From positions 1-53,451 of the forward strand of contig NZ_JACHGN010000040.1 in the NCBI RefSeq assembly GCF_014202315.1: 53,451 bases of DNA, given 5' to 3'. This DNA is from Thermocatellispora tengchongensis (GTDB lineage: Bacteria > Actinomycetota > Actinomycetes > Streptosporangiales > Streptosporangiaceae). Positions 8,754 through 15,585 of the stretch are shown here, piece by piece. The translations under genes were made by a program, and so were the position numbers. Below the pieces are notes generated by a model. The model made no database searches. It saw only the letters and a list, made by a program, of their open reading frames with translations, and was not told where the DNA came from. The stretch's first letter is position 1. The number at the start of each line of letters is the position of its first letter.

Positions 8754-9235
8754 GCCTCCTCCCCGCCGCCCAGTTCCCGCTTGCGGCGCAGCAGGGCGGC
8801 GCGCCGGGCGTGGGCGCGTACCGCCAGCGTCAGCGCCACCGCGACGATCGCCGCCCCGGCCGCCAGCACCGGGAGCACGCCGGTGCCGCGCTGGGCGGCG
8901 ATCGTGACCATGACCGCCGTGGTGACGAGCGAGGCGGCCAGGGCGATCCAGGCGGCGATCACCTTCTCGGTGGCGAACAGCGGCACCCTGCGGGTCAGCA
9001 GCCACCCGCCGTACGCCGCCCAGGCCAGGCAGAACACCAGGAACAGGGCGAACGCCAGGCGGGTGCGGCCGGGCAGGGGGCCCGGCTCGGTCAACCACAG
9101 GGCGGCCACGAACGCCGTGCCCAGCAGGCCGGCCAGCAGTGCGGCCACCGCGCGGACGCGCCTGCGCCGCGACAGCACCGGCTCCAGATGATCGATCAGC
9201 TCCCGCGGCGACAGGCGCGGCTCCTCTACGGTCAT
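8750..9235 (-). CDS. Membrane protein of unknown function, possible sigma-factor partner
   Basis: 161 residues. A charged N-terminal segment (TVEEPRLSPRELIDHLEPVLSRRRR) is followed by four hydrophobic helices, roughly residues 29-47, 60-80, 90-111 and 120-138, and an Arg-rich C-terminus. No known domain is recognised. It sits between an ECF sigma gene and an ABC exporter, overlapping both by four bases. By position it could be the membrane-bound regulator of the sigma factor, as in the B. subtilis sigY operon, where small membrane proteins after sigY control it. That role is inference; it lacks a recognisable zinc-binding anti-sigma motif. Confidence 0.75.
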   Translation of the reverse strand: MTVEEPRLSPRELIDHLEPVLSRRRRVRAVAALLAGLLGTAFVAALWLTEPGPLPGRTRLAFALFLVFCLAWAAYGGWLLTRRVPLFATEKVIAAWIALAASLVTTAVMVTIAAQRGTGVLPVLAAGAAIVAVALTLAVRAHARRAALLRRKRELGGGEEA

Positions 9236-9774
9236 GACCGGTGTCCCCTCTCCTCCAGGTGCTCCCGCAACAGCCGACGGGCCCGGTTCAGCCGGGACTT
9301 GACCGTGCCGGCCGGGATTTGGCAGATCTGCGCGCACTCCTCGACCGGCAGGTCTTCCAGGTAGAACAGGACGAGGATCTCCCGCTCCGGGACCGGCAGC
9401 GCCGCCAGCGCGTCCACCAGGTCGGCCCGATCGGCCACGGCATCGGCCATGGCCTCCACCGGGTCCTCGGCGGCGGGCGGCTCCGGCTCCGCCGCCTCCC
9501 GCACCGCGTACTCGGCGTACTCGGCGCGCAGGCGGTCGGTCACGGAGCGGCGGGCGATCGTGAACAGCCAGGGCGCGAACCGGCCGGGCTCGCGCAGCCG
9601 GGGCAGGCCGCGGACCACCGCCAGCCAGACCTCCTGGGCCACGTCGTCGGCCCGCTCGGCGTCCAGCATGCGCCGCACGTACGTCCACACCGGCACCCGC
9701 CACCTGGCCACCAGCTCGGCCAGGGCCGCGCGCTCACCGAGCTGGGCGCGTACGACCAGCAGCTCATCGCTCAT
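9232..9774 (-). CDS. ECF-type RNA polymerase sigma factor
   Basis: 180 residues. Region 2 spans about residues 16-82 (VWTYVRRMLDAERADDVAQEVWLAVV...FAPWLFTIARRSVTDRLR) and region 4 about 122-172 (LPVPEREILVLFYLEDLPVEECAQI...GTVKSRLNRARRLLREHL). Regions 1 and 3 are absent, as in ECF sigmas. ATG at 9774 has GGGAGG five bases upstream, but that site sits inside a perfect inverted repeat (9777-9814). First gene of a tightly overlapping four-gene operon with a membrane protein and an ABC exporter. Confidence 0.93.
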   Translation of the reverse strand: MSDELLVVRAQLGERAALAELVARWRVPVWTYVRRMLDAERADDVAQEVWLAVVRGLPRLREPGRFAPWLFTIARRSVTDRLRAEYAEYAVREAAEPEPPAAEDPVEAMADAVADRADLVDALAALPVPEREILVLFYLEDLPVEECAQICQIPAGTVKSRLNRARRLLREHLEERGHRS

Positions 9775-9776
9775 CT

Positions 9777-9814
9777 CGTCCTCCCGTCACCCTGCACAGT
9801 CGGCCGGGAGGACG
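9777..9814 (-). promoter_or_regulatory. Leader hairpin covering the ribosome binding site of the ECF sigma gene
   Basis: Perfect 10-bp inverted repeat: CGTCCTCCCG (9777-9786 on the plus strand) and CGGGAGGACG (9805-9814), separated by 18 bases. In the leftward transcript the 3' arm is CGGGAGGACG, which contains the whole Shine-Dalgarno sequence two bases before the ATG at 9774. If the transcript starts upstream of 9814, the hairpin would block ribosome entry. Confidence 0.55.
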
Positions 9815-9831
9815 ATCCGGTTCACGACCGG

Positions 9832-10542
9832 TCAGCGGGACGCGGCGAGCTGCGGGTAGAGCGTGCCGATGCCGGCCGACAGGGCCGCCTTGAGGTCGGC
9901 GGCGGCCTGGTCGGCGAGGATCTCCTGCCGGCCCGCCTCGATGCCGTCCAGGGCGGCGCGCACGACGTCGGCCGGGTCGCTCTTCGGCACGTCGTAGCCG
10001 GCCATCATGTCGGTGTCGGCGGCGGCCAGGTGCACGCCCGCGACCAGGGTGCCCTGGGCGGCGAGTTCCAGGCGGGCGGCGTTGGTCAGGCTCCACTCGG
10101 CGGCCTTGGCGGCGGCATAGGCGGCGGCGCCGTCGTAGGAGACCCACGACAGCACCGACAGGACGTTCAGGATCGCGCCGCCGCCGTTGGCGGCCAGGAC
10201 GGGCGCGAAGGCCCGGATCATGCTCAGGGTGCCGTAGAAGTGGGTGTCCATCTCCAGCCTGATCTGGTCCAGGTCACCGGTGACCAGGTTGTGCCGGGTG
10301 GCGACGCCGGCGTTGTTGATCAGAAAGGTGACGTCGCCGGCCGCGTCCACCGCGGCGGCGACCGCGCCGGGGTCGGTGATGTCCAGGGGCAGGGGGTGCG
10401 CGCCCGGGATGTCGATGAGGTGGGGGTTGCGCGCGGTCGCGTACACCTTGGCCGCGCCCCGCTCCAGCAGTTGCCGCGCGAAGTGGTCGCCGAGGCCACG
10501 GTTGGCGCCGGTGACCAGGGCGACGGAACCTGCGATCTTCAT
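9832..10542 (-). CDS. Short-chain dehydrogenase/reductase (classical SDR)
   Basis: 236 residues. NAD(P)-binding TGANRGLG at about residues 12-19, the NNAG motif (LINNAG), catalytic Ser in NVLSVLSWVS and the YAAAK pair. Start ATG at 10542 has GGAGG seven bases upstream. It is divergent from a MerR regulator at 10636, with a palindromic operator between, so it is probably that regulator's target and may reduce reactive carbonyls. No substrate can be assigned from the sequence. Confidence 0.9.
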   Translation of the reverse strand: MKIAGSVALVTGANRGLGDHFARQLLERGAAKVYATARNPHLIDIPGAHPLPLDITDPGAVAAAVDAAGDVTFLINNAGVATRHNLVTGDLDQIRLEMDTHFYGTLSMIRAFAPVLAANGGGAILNVLSVLSWVSYDGAAAYAAAKAAEWSLTNAARLELAAQGTLVAGVHLAAADTDMMAGYDVPKSDPADVVRAALDGIEAGRQEILADQAAADLKAALSAGIGTLYPQLAASR

Positions 10543-10581
10543 GAGTGCCTCCGATTCGGGTCGTCGCTCGGTACCGTAAAA

Positions 10582-10601
10582 CCTGACATTGACGTCAGAG
10601 G
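10582..10601. promoter_or_regulatory. MerR-type operator between SDR and MerR genes
   Basis: Inverted repeat CTGAC (10583-10587), six bases, GTCAG (10594-10598), with an internal TTGACGTCA. Read leftward, TTGCCT and TTACGG flank it with a 19-bp spacer, matching the stretched promoter geometry of MerR-activated genes and pointing to the SDR gene as target. Core bases are shared with the operator at 3935-3954. Confidence 0.55.
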
Positions 10602-10635
10602 CAAGGCATGAGACGAGGATCACAGGGAGGGTGCG

Positions 10636-11010
10636 ATGCGCATCGGCGAGCTGGCCGCGGCGACCGGCGTGAGCGTGCGCGCGCTGCGCTACTACGAGGA
10701 GCAGAAGCTGCTCAGCCCGACGCGTAGCCCCAGCGGCCAGCGGCACTACTCCGACGCCTCGGTGGCGCGCGTCCTGCAGATCCAGCAGCTCTACGCGGCC
10801 GGGCTGTCCAGCAAGACGATCCTGCGGTTCCTGCCGTACATGGAGAGCAACGAGGTGACGACGGAGGTGCTCCACCGGCTCCGGGCCGAGCGGGAGCGCA
10901 TCGACAAGCAGATCTCCGCCCTCCTGGAGACCCGCGACCGCCTGGACCGCACGATCGCCAACGCCGTCGAGATCGAGGAGCAGGGCGGCGTGTGCCCCCA
11001 CTGGCCCTGA
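10636..11010 (+). CDS. MerR family transcriptional regulator
   Basis: 124 residues beginning MRIGELAAATGVSVRALRYY, a standard MerR winged helix; a coiled-coil dimerisation helix covers about residues 75-115. There is a single cysteine near the C-terminus (CPHWP). It is closely similar in layout to the MerR at 3978, but without the extra cysteines. GGGAGG lies upstream of the ATG. It is divergent from the SDR gene and probably controls it; single-cysteine MerR proteins such as the AdhR/NmlR group sense aldehydes or electrophiles, which is a plausible role here. Confidence 0.9.
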   Translation: MRIGELAAATGVSVRALRYYEEQKLLSPTRSPSGQRHYSDASVARVLQIQQLYAAGLSSKTILRFLPYMESNEVTTEVLHRLRAERERIDKQISALLETRDRLDRTIANAVEIEEQGGVCPHWP

Positions 11011-11051
11011 GCCGACGCGGCGGCGACGGGCAGGCGGTCACGAGGACTCGG

Positions 11052-11882
11052 CTACGTGAACGCCGCCCTGTGGTCGGTCACCCACTCGGTCCAGGTGCGG
11101 CCGGGGTGGCCGATCAGGTCGCGTACCTGCTGCGACATGGTCTCCGGGGGGCCGGCCGGAGGCTGGAGCAGGGCGTCGGCGACGTGGGCGGGCATGCCGC
11201 GGCCGATCCAGATCTCCCGCGCCCGCTCCGGGGTCAGCTCCTCGAAGCGGACCTCGCGGCCCAGGACCTCGCCGATGAGCTCGGCCTGCCGGACGGGGGT
11301 GACGGGCTCGGGCCCGTGCACGGTGTACGCGACGCCGGCGGGGCCGCCGGGGCGCAGGGCCGCCACCGCCACGTCGGCGATGTCGCGCTCGTGGACGGGC
11401 GCGTGGGGGACGTCGCCGTGGATCTCGCGCACCACCCCCTCCTCCCGGACGGCGGGCGCCCACCAGGCGAGCGTGTTGGCCATGAACTCCCCGCCGCGCA
11501 CGTGCACCCACTCCAGGCCCGACTCCTCGGCCGCCCGCTCCACGGGGCGGTGCATGGCGTAGCTGAAGTCGTGCTCGTCTCCGCCCTCCGCCGAGGACGA
11601 GGAGAGCACCACCACCCGGCGCACCCCCGCCGACCGGGCCAGCGCCAGGACCTCCGCCGCGGTCTCCGGCACCGGGAACAGGTACATCCGCTCCACCCCG
11701 GCCAGCGCGCCGGCCAGGGTCTCGGGCCTGGCCAGGTCGCCGGCGACCACCTCCGCCCCTTCGGGCAGATCGGCCTGGCCGGGACTGCGGGTGAGGGCGC
11801 GCACGCGCTCGCCGCCGTCGAGCAGCCCGCGTACGACGTGGCGGCCGACCTGGCCGGTCGCGCCGGTGACCAGCACCGTCAT
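11052..11882 (-). CDS. NmrA-like NAD(P)-binding protein
   Basis: 276 residues. Rossmann motif TGATGQVGRHV at residues 6-16, then VRALTRSPGQAD, a VVVLSSSSA strand and the C-terminal RTWTEWVTDHRAAF typical of NmrA/HSCARG-type NAD(P)H-binding proteins. It lacks the canonical YxxxK catalytic pair of SDR enzymes, so it may sense NADP(H) or act as an atypical reductase. Second gene of a pair; its ATG overlaps the upstream stop (ATGA) and has GGAGG upstream. The two proteins share the same architecture (for example FEELTPERAREIWI versus FEELTPQQARDRWI), so they arose by tandem duplication. Confidence 0.88.
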   Translation of the reverse strand: MTVLVTGATGQVGRHVVRGLLDGGERVRALTRSPGQADLPEGAEVVAGDLARPETLAGALAGVERMYLFPVPETAAEVLALARSAGVRRVVVLSSSSAEGGDEHDFSYAMHRPVERAAEESGLEWVHVRGGEFMANTLAWWAPAVREEGVVREIHGDVPHAPVHERDIADVAVAALRPGGPAGVAYTVHGPEPVTPVRQAELIGEVLGREVRFEELTPERAREIWIGRGMPAHVADALLQPPAGPPETMSQQVRDLIGHPGRTWTEWVTDHRAAFT

Positions 11883-12754
11883 GATGCACCTCCGGGGATG
11901 AAGTCGGCGGCGTGCTCGGCGGCCCACTGCGCGTAGGTGCGGCCGGGGCGGCCGAGCACGTGTTCCAGGGTCGGGTCGGCGGGGATGGACCGGCCGGCGT
12001 ACTCGGACATCACGAACAGCTCCAGATCCACCTCGTCGGCGGGCCTGCCCAGGGCGATCCAGCGGTCGCGGGCCTGCTGCGGGGTCAGCTCCTCGAACGG
12101 CACCTCGCGGCCGATGGCCGCGCCGATCAGCCGCGCCTGGTCGGCCGGGCTGACCGGCTCCGGCCCGGTCAGCGGGTACGCCCGGCCGTGGTGGCCGTCG
12201 TCGAGCAGGGCCGCGGCGGCGACGTCGGCGAGGTCGTCCTCGTGCAGGAGCGGGTAGCCGATGTCGGCGAACGGCTCGCGCAGGACCTCTCCGGCGCGGA
12301 TCGCCGGCGCCCACCCGAGCGTGTCGAGCATGAGCCCGGCCGGGCGCAGGTGGGTCCACTCCAGACCGGACTCCTCGATCGCCTCCTCGGCCAGACGGAA
12401 CCACCACTGCTCGCGCCCGTGCCGCAGCTCGATCCCGGCGGCCCCCGAGGACAGCAGGACGACGCGCCGGACGCCCGCACGCCGGGCGGCGTGCGCCACC
12501 TCCGCCGCGCGGTCGGGGAGCAGCCCGGACAGGAACGCCCGGCCCGCGCCCGCGAACACCCCCTCCGGCGGCCGGTTCACGTCACCGGGCACGACGGCGA
12601 CCGGGGCGGGCCAGCCCTCGGTACGCCCCGGCCCGGCCAGCACCCGGACCCGCTCGCCCCGGGCGAGCAGGCGGTCCACCAGGCGGCGTACCGCGGGCTC
12701 GGGATCGATGGCGGGGAACCCGCGGCGCTCCTGCGCCGCGACCACGATCGTCAT
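11879..12754 (-). CDS. NmrA-like protein with a degraded nucleotide-binding motif
   Basis: 291 residues. Clear paralog of the next gene (shared LRRAGVRRVVLLSSGAAG-like strand, EESGLEWTHLRPAG, GPEPVSPADQA, FEELTPQQAR, and a YAQWAAEHAADF tail). The N-terminus is MTIVVAAQERRGFPAIDPEP, which has no GxxGxxG, so dinucleotide binding is probably lost or altered. First gene of the pair, divergent from a TetR regulator whose operator region lies directly upstream. Function unknown; perhaps a regulatory partner of the intact paralog. Confidence 0.82.
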   Translation of the reverse strand: MTIVVAAQERRGFPAIDPEPAVRRLVDRLLARGERVRVLAGPGRTEGWPAPVAVVPGDVNRPPEGVFAGAGRAFLSGLLPDRAAEVAHAARRAGVRRVVLLSSGAAGIELRHGREQWWFRLAEEAIEESGLEWTHLRPAGLMLDTLGWAPAIRAGEVLREPFADIGYPLLHEDDLADVAAAALLDDGHHGRAYPLTGPEPVSPADQARLIGAAIGREVPFEELTPQQARDRWIALGRPADEVDLELFVMSEYAGRSIPADPTLEHVLGRPGRTYAQWAAEHAADFIPGGAS

Positions 12755-12772
12755 AGAACTTCCATTTTGGGA

Positions 12773-12794
12773 CTCCGAACTCTCATTTTCGGAG
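12773..12794. promoter_or_regulatory. Inverted-repeat operator between NmrA pair and TetR gene
   Basis: CTCCGAA (12773-12779) and TTCGGAG (12788-12794) form a perfect 7-bp inverted repeat. It is nested with direct repeats CATTTTGGGA and CATTTTCGGA and a further ACTCC at 12801. The position between the divergent genes fits binding of the TetR protein encoded at 12836. Confidence 0.6.
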
Positions 12795-12823
12795 CACGAT
12801 ACTCCAATCTGGGGCCGGTACGG

Positions 12824-12829
12824 TAGGTT
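12824..12829 (+). promoter_or_regulatory. Candidate -10 box for leaderless tetR transcript
   Basis: TAGGTT ends six bases before the GTG start at 12836, the spacing of leaderless actinobacterial transcripts. No separate ribosome binding site is present. Confidence 0.4.
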
Positions 12830-12835
12830 CTCCTC

Positions 12836-13411
12836 GTGAACGGCGCAGCCCCCGAGTCCAGGACGCGCCGCCGTACGCGGCGGGCCATCCTCGCCACGGC
12901 CGCGTCGGTGCTGGCCCGCAACCGCACCGCCACGCTCGCCGAGATCGCCGACGCGGCCGAGGTGGGCCGCAGCACGCTGCACCGCTACGTCAGCGACCGC
13001 GACGAGCTGATCCGCGCCACGGTGGAGGACTCCATCGAGGTGGTCGGCCAGGCGATCCTGGACGCCAGGGCGCACGAGGGCCCGCCGCTGGAGGCCATGC
13101 GCCGGGTGGTGATGGCCCACGTCGAGGTGGGCGACCGGCTGATGTTCCTGTTCCGCGACCCGCACGTCATGCGGGAGTACGGCGTGGTCGAACCGGAGCA
13201 TCCCGTGGAGCACGACCCGGTGATCGAGCTGATCGAGCGGGGGCAGGCCGAGGGCGTGTTCGCCCCGCACCTGAGCCCGCAGTGGGTGCAGCGCGTGCTG
13301 TGGGCCCTGGTCACCGCGGGCATCGAGCAGGTGGAGAGCGGGCGCATGTCACCGCACGGCGTGGCCTCGCTGGTGATCGACACCCTGGAGCACGGCATCC
13401 TCGCCCGCTGA
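12836..13411 (+). CDS. TetR family transcriptional regulator
   Basis: 191 residues, GTG start. Helix-turn-helix at about residues 15-60 (ILATAASVLARNRTATLAEI, VGRSTLHRYVSDRDELI); the rest is a ligand-binding helical domain. It is divergent from the two NmrA-like genes, with an inverted repeat in the shared intergenic region, so it probably represses both itself and that operon. The ligand is unknown. Confidence 0.9.
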   Translation: MNGAAPESRTRRRTRRAILATAASVLARNRTATLAEIADAAEVGRSTLHRYVSDRDELIRATVEDSIEVVGQAILDARAHEGPPLEAMRRVVMAHVEVGDRLMFLFRDPHVMREYGVVEPEHPVEHDPVIELIERGQAEGVFAPHLSPQWVQRVLWALVTAGIEQVESGRMSPHGVASLVIDTLEHGILAR

Positions 13412-13581
13412 CCGCCCCCGTGCGCGCCCGATCGCTCCCGCGAAAACATCCCAGACCGTCCTGGAGGGATCGGGATCGGCAGAGATCGGGTAAGACCCTC
13501 CAAAGCGCGGACGGGCCGCCAGTGACGCCGGTGACCCCTGCGTGGCGAGTGCAGCACGAGGAGTGAGCGGAGATCGACAGC
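13412..13581. other. Spacer with no clear gene
   Basis: 170 bases between the TetR gene and a small hypothetical gene. It contains short GATCGGG-type repeats (13470-13492) but no convincing open frame, hairpin or promoter. Confidence 0.3.
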
Positions 13582-13887
13582 GTGACGGATGCCGCCTCTG
13601 GAGAGCTGGACATCGATCCGCGGAAACTGCGGGCGGGCGACGTCCTGGTGTACATGGTGCGGGACTATCTGATGCGGCCCGGTGCGCCACTGATCCACGG
13701 CGGGGTGTGGGAGGTGCTGCCCGACGATCCGATCAAGACGCTGCACGTCACCGTGGACGAGGAGGGACAGGCGTACGAGGTGGAGGCCCTGTGGTTCAAC
13801 TGCCGCTCTCTGGAGGGCAAGCGGGAGGAGTGGAAGCTGTTCCCGCGCGACCGGTGCGTACGGGTGCGGCGGCGGGGCTGCGGGTGA
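13582..13887 (+). CDS. Small protein of unknown function
   Basis: 101 residues, GTG start with GCGGAG about nine bases upstream. The sequence (LRAGDVLVYMVRDYLMRPGAPLIHGGVWEVL...YEVEALWFNCRSLEGKREEWKLFPRDRCVRV) looks like a compact beta-rich domain, SH3- or PUA-like in character, with a C-terminal basic patch. I do not recognise a family. Its third-position GC bias supports real coding. Convergent with the membrane protein gene that ends at 13894. Confidence 0.6.
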   Translation: MTDAASGELDIDPRKLRAGDVLVYMVRDYLMRPGAPLIHGGVWEVLPDDPIKTLHVTVDEEGQAYEVEALWFNCRSLEGKREEWKLFPRDRCVRVRRRGCG

Positions 13888-13893
13888 CCGGCG

Positions 13894-14583
13894 TCAGCGG
13901 AGGTGGAAGACCGCCTTGGGGCTGTTGAGCTCGTCGGCGCGGACCACGGCGACGTACGTGCCGGGGCGGGCGTTCAGCCGGGCGGAGCCACAGCTCTGCG
14001 CGGACCTCATGCGGTCCCACTCGACGGGGCGGACGTAGGGGATGCCCCGCTCCAGGCGCCGGATGTCCACGCCGGCGCCGCTGATGCAGTCGGCCGAGGA
14101 CCAGATGCGGTCCTCGCCGGAGGTGATGCGCAGTTCGATGGCGCGCGGCCCCACGTCGGCGGTGCACATCACGTGGCCGGTGTTGACCAGGGTCAGCATG
14201 AACCTGGGGCGCACCCCGCCGGGATAGACCTCCTGCTCGGTGCGCAGGCTGAGCACCAGGTCGTCGGGGCTGCACCGGTCGCCGGGGCGGCGCGCCTCGG
14301 CCGTGGGCGCCGCGGGGGTGGGTGTCGTCTTGTTCGCGGCGGGCTTGGGAGTGACGCTGGGACGGGGGGTGCGGCTCGCGCGCAGGCTGGCCAGGATCGG
14401 ATCGGGCGCCGCGCTGCCGCTCGGGGCGGGCTTGGCGACCCGGTCGGGGTTGGACGTGCTGGAACAGGCCCAGGCGACGACGGCGACCACGACGAGCACC
14501 CCCACCAGCAGGGCCATCCTCCGGCGCCAGTACACGTCGGCGCTCGCTTCCTCCAAACCGCCGCGGAACGTGTCCGGATCCAT
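13894..14583 (-). CDS. Membrane-anchored extracytoplasmic protein of unknown function
   Basis: 229 residues. One N-terminal membrane helix (about residues 22-41, MALLVGVLVVVAVVAWACSS), then a Pro/Thr/Ala-rich linker (about 45-100) and an extracellular domain with four cysteines (DRCSPDD, VMCTADV, ADCISGA, QSCGSAR) that could form two disulfides. The domain has immunoglobulin-like beta patterning (FMLTLVNTGHVMC). Likely faces the cell surface; no enzymatic motif. The cysteine after the helix is not in a good lipobox, so a signal anchor is more likely than a lipoprotein. Confidence 0.75.
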   Translation of the reverse strand: MDPDTFRGGLEEASADVYWRRRMALLVGVLVVVAVVAWACSSTSNPDRVAKPAPSGSAAPDPILASLRASRTPRPSVTPKPAANKTTPTPAAPTAEARRPGDRCSPDDLVLSLRTEQEVYPGGVRPRFMLTLVNTGHVMCTADVGPRAIELRITSGEDRIWSSADCISGAGVDIRRLERGIPYVRPVEWDRMRSAQSCGSARLNARPGTYVAVVRADELNSPKAVFHLR

Positions 14584-14684
14584 ACGCACAGTATGGTTAC
14601 TCCTTGCGCGGCCGAGACAACCACCTGGCGCGTCTTGGCGTTTCCCCATCAAGTCAGGACAACTCACCTGCGGGGTGAGGCGAG

Positions 14685-14690
14685 TAAGGT
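14685..14690 (+). promoter_or_regulatory. Candidate -10 box for leaderless mutY transcript
   Basis: TAAGGT ends seven bases before the GTG at 14698. No Shine-Dalgarno sequence precedes the GTG, which fits a leaderless mRNA. Confidence 0.45.
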
Positions 14691-14697
14691 CGGTGGC

Positions 14698-15570
14698 GTG
14701 CCCGAGCCGCGACTGATCAGGCAGCCCATCCTCGACTGGTACGCCGCCAACGCCCGCGACCTGCCCTGGCGCCGCCCCGACGCCACCCCCTGGGGCATCC
14801 TGGTGAGCGAGATCATGCTGCAGCAGACCCCGGTGGCGCGCGTGCTCCCGGTCTGGACCGAATGGATGACGCGCTGGCCCACCCCCGCCGCCCTCGCCGC
14901 CGAGCCGCCCGGCGAGGCCGTACGCCACTGGGGACGCCTCGGCTATCCGCGCCGGGCCCTCAACCTGCACGCGTGCGCCCGCGCCATCACCGCCGAGCAC
15001 GGCGGCGAGGTGCCCTCCGACCACGCGACGCTGCGCGCGCTGCCCGGCATCGGCGAGTACACCTCGGCCGCGGTCGCGTCCTTCGCCTTCGGCGGCAGGC
15101 ACGCGATCCTGGACACCAACGTGCGCCGGGTGCTGGCCCGCGCCGTACGGGGCGAGGAGTACCCGCCGAAGGCCACCACCGCCGCCGAGCGCACCCTGGC
15201 CGAGTCGCTGCTGCCGGTGCTCGACGCCCCGAGGTGGGGCGTGGCCATCATGGAGCTGGGCGCCCTGGTGTGCACGGCCCGCTCGCCGCGCTGCGCCGAC
15301 TGCCCGATCATCGACCGGTGCCGGTGGCGGCTGGCCGGACGCCCCGCGCACGACGGGCCGCCCCGCCGCGGCCAGACGTACGCGGGCACCGACCGGCAGT
15401 GCCGTGGCCGCCTGCTGGCCGTGCTCCGCCAGGCCCACGGCCCGGTGCCCAAGGCGGCGCTGGACGTGGTGTGGGACGACCCCGTGCAGCGCGAACGCGC
15501 CCTCGACGGCCTGGTCGCCGACGGCCTCGCCGAGCCGCTGGGCGACGACCTGTACCGGCTGCCGCAGTAA
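14698..15570 (+). CDS. mutY: A/G-specific adenine DNA glycosylase
   Basis: 290 residues. HhH-GPD fold with the catalytic Glu in SEIMLQQTPV (about residue 38), helix-hairpin-helix LPGIGEYTSAAVASFAFGG and catalytic Asp in AILDTNVRRV. The [4Fe-4S] ligands are C-X6-C-X2-C-X5-C (CTARSPRCADCPIIDRC). It removes adenine mispaired with 8-oxoguanine. This is the short actinobacterial form, lacking the C-terminal NUDIX-like 8-oxoG recognition domain of E. coli MutY and ending in a small winged-helix-like segment. Probably leaderless. Confidence 0.95.
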   Translation: MPEPRLIRQPILDWYAANARDLPWRRPDATPWGILVSEIMLQQTPVARVLPVWTEWMTRWPTPAALAAEPPGEAVRHWGRLGYPRRALNLHACARAITAEHGGEVPSDHATLRALPGIGEYTSAAVASFAFGGRHAILDTNVRRVLARAVRGEEYPPKATTAAERTLAESLLPVLDAPRWGVAIMELGALVCTARSPRCADCPIIDRCRWRLAGRPAHDGPPRRGQTYAGTDRQCRGRLLAVLRQAHGPVPKAALDVVWDDPVQRERALDGLVADGLAEPLGDDLYRLPQ

Positions 15571-15585
15571 GGGGAGAATCCGGGG

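Noticed and set aside
13903-14697. A long upstream extension of mutY (frame open from 13903)
   Set aside because: The added part is antisense to the membrane-anchored protein gene, and MutY homologs begin close to the GTG at 14698.
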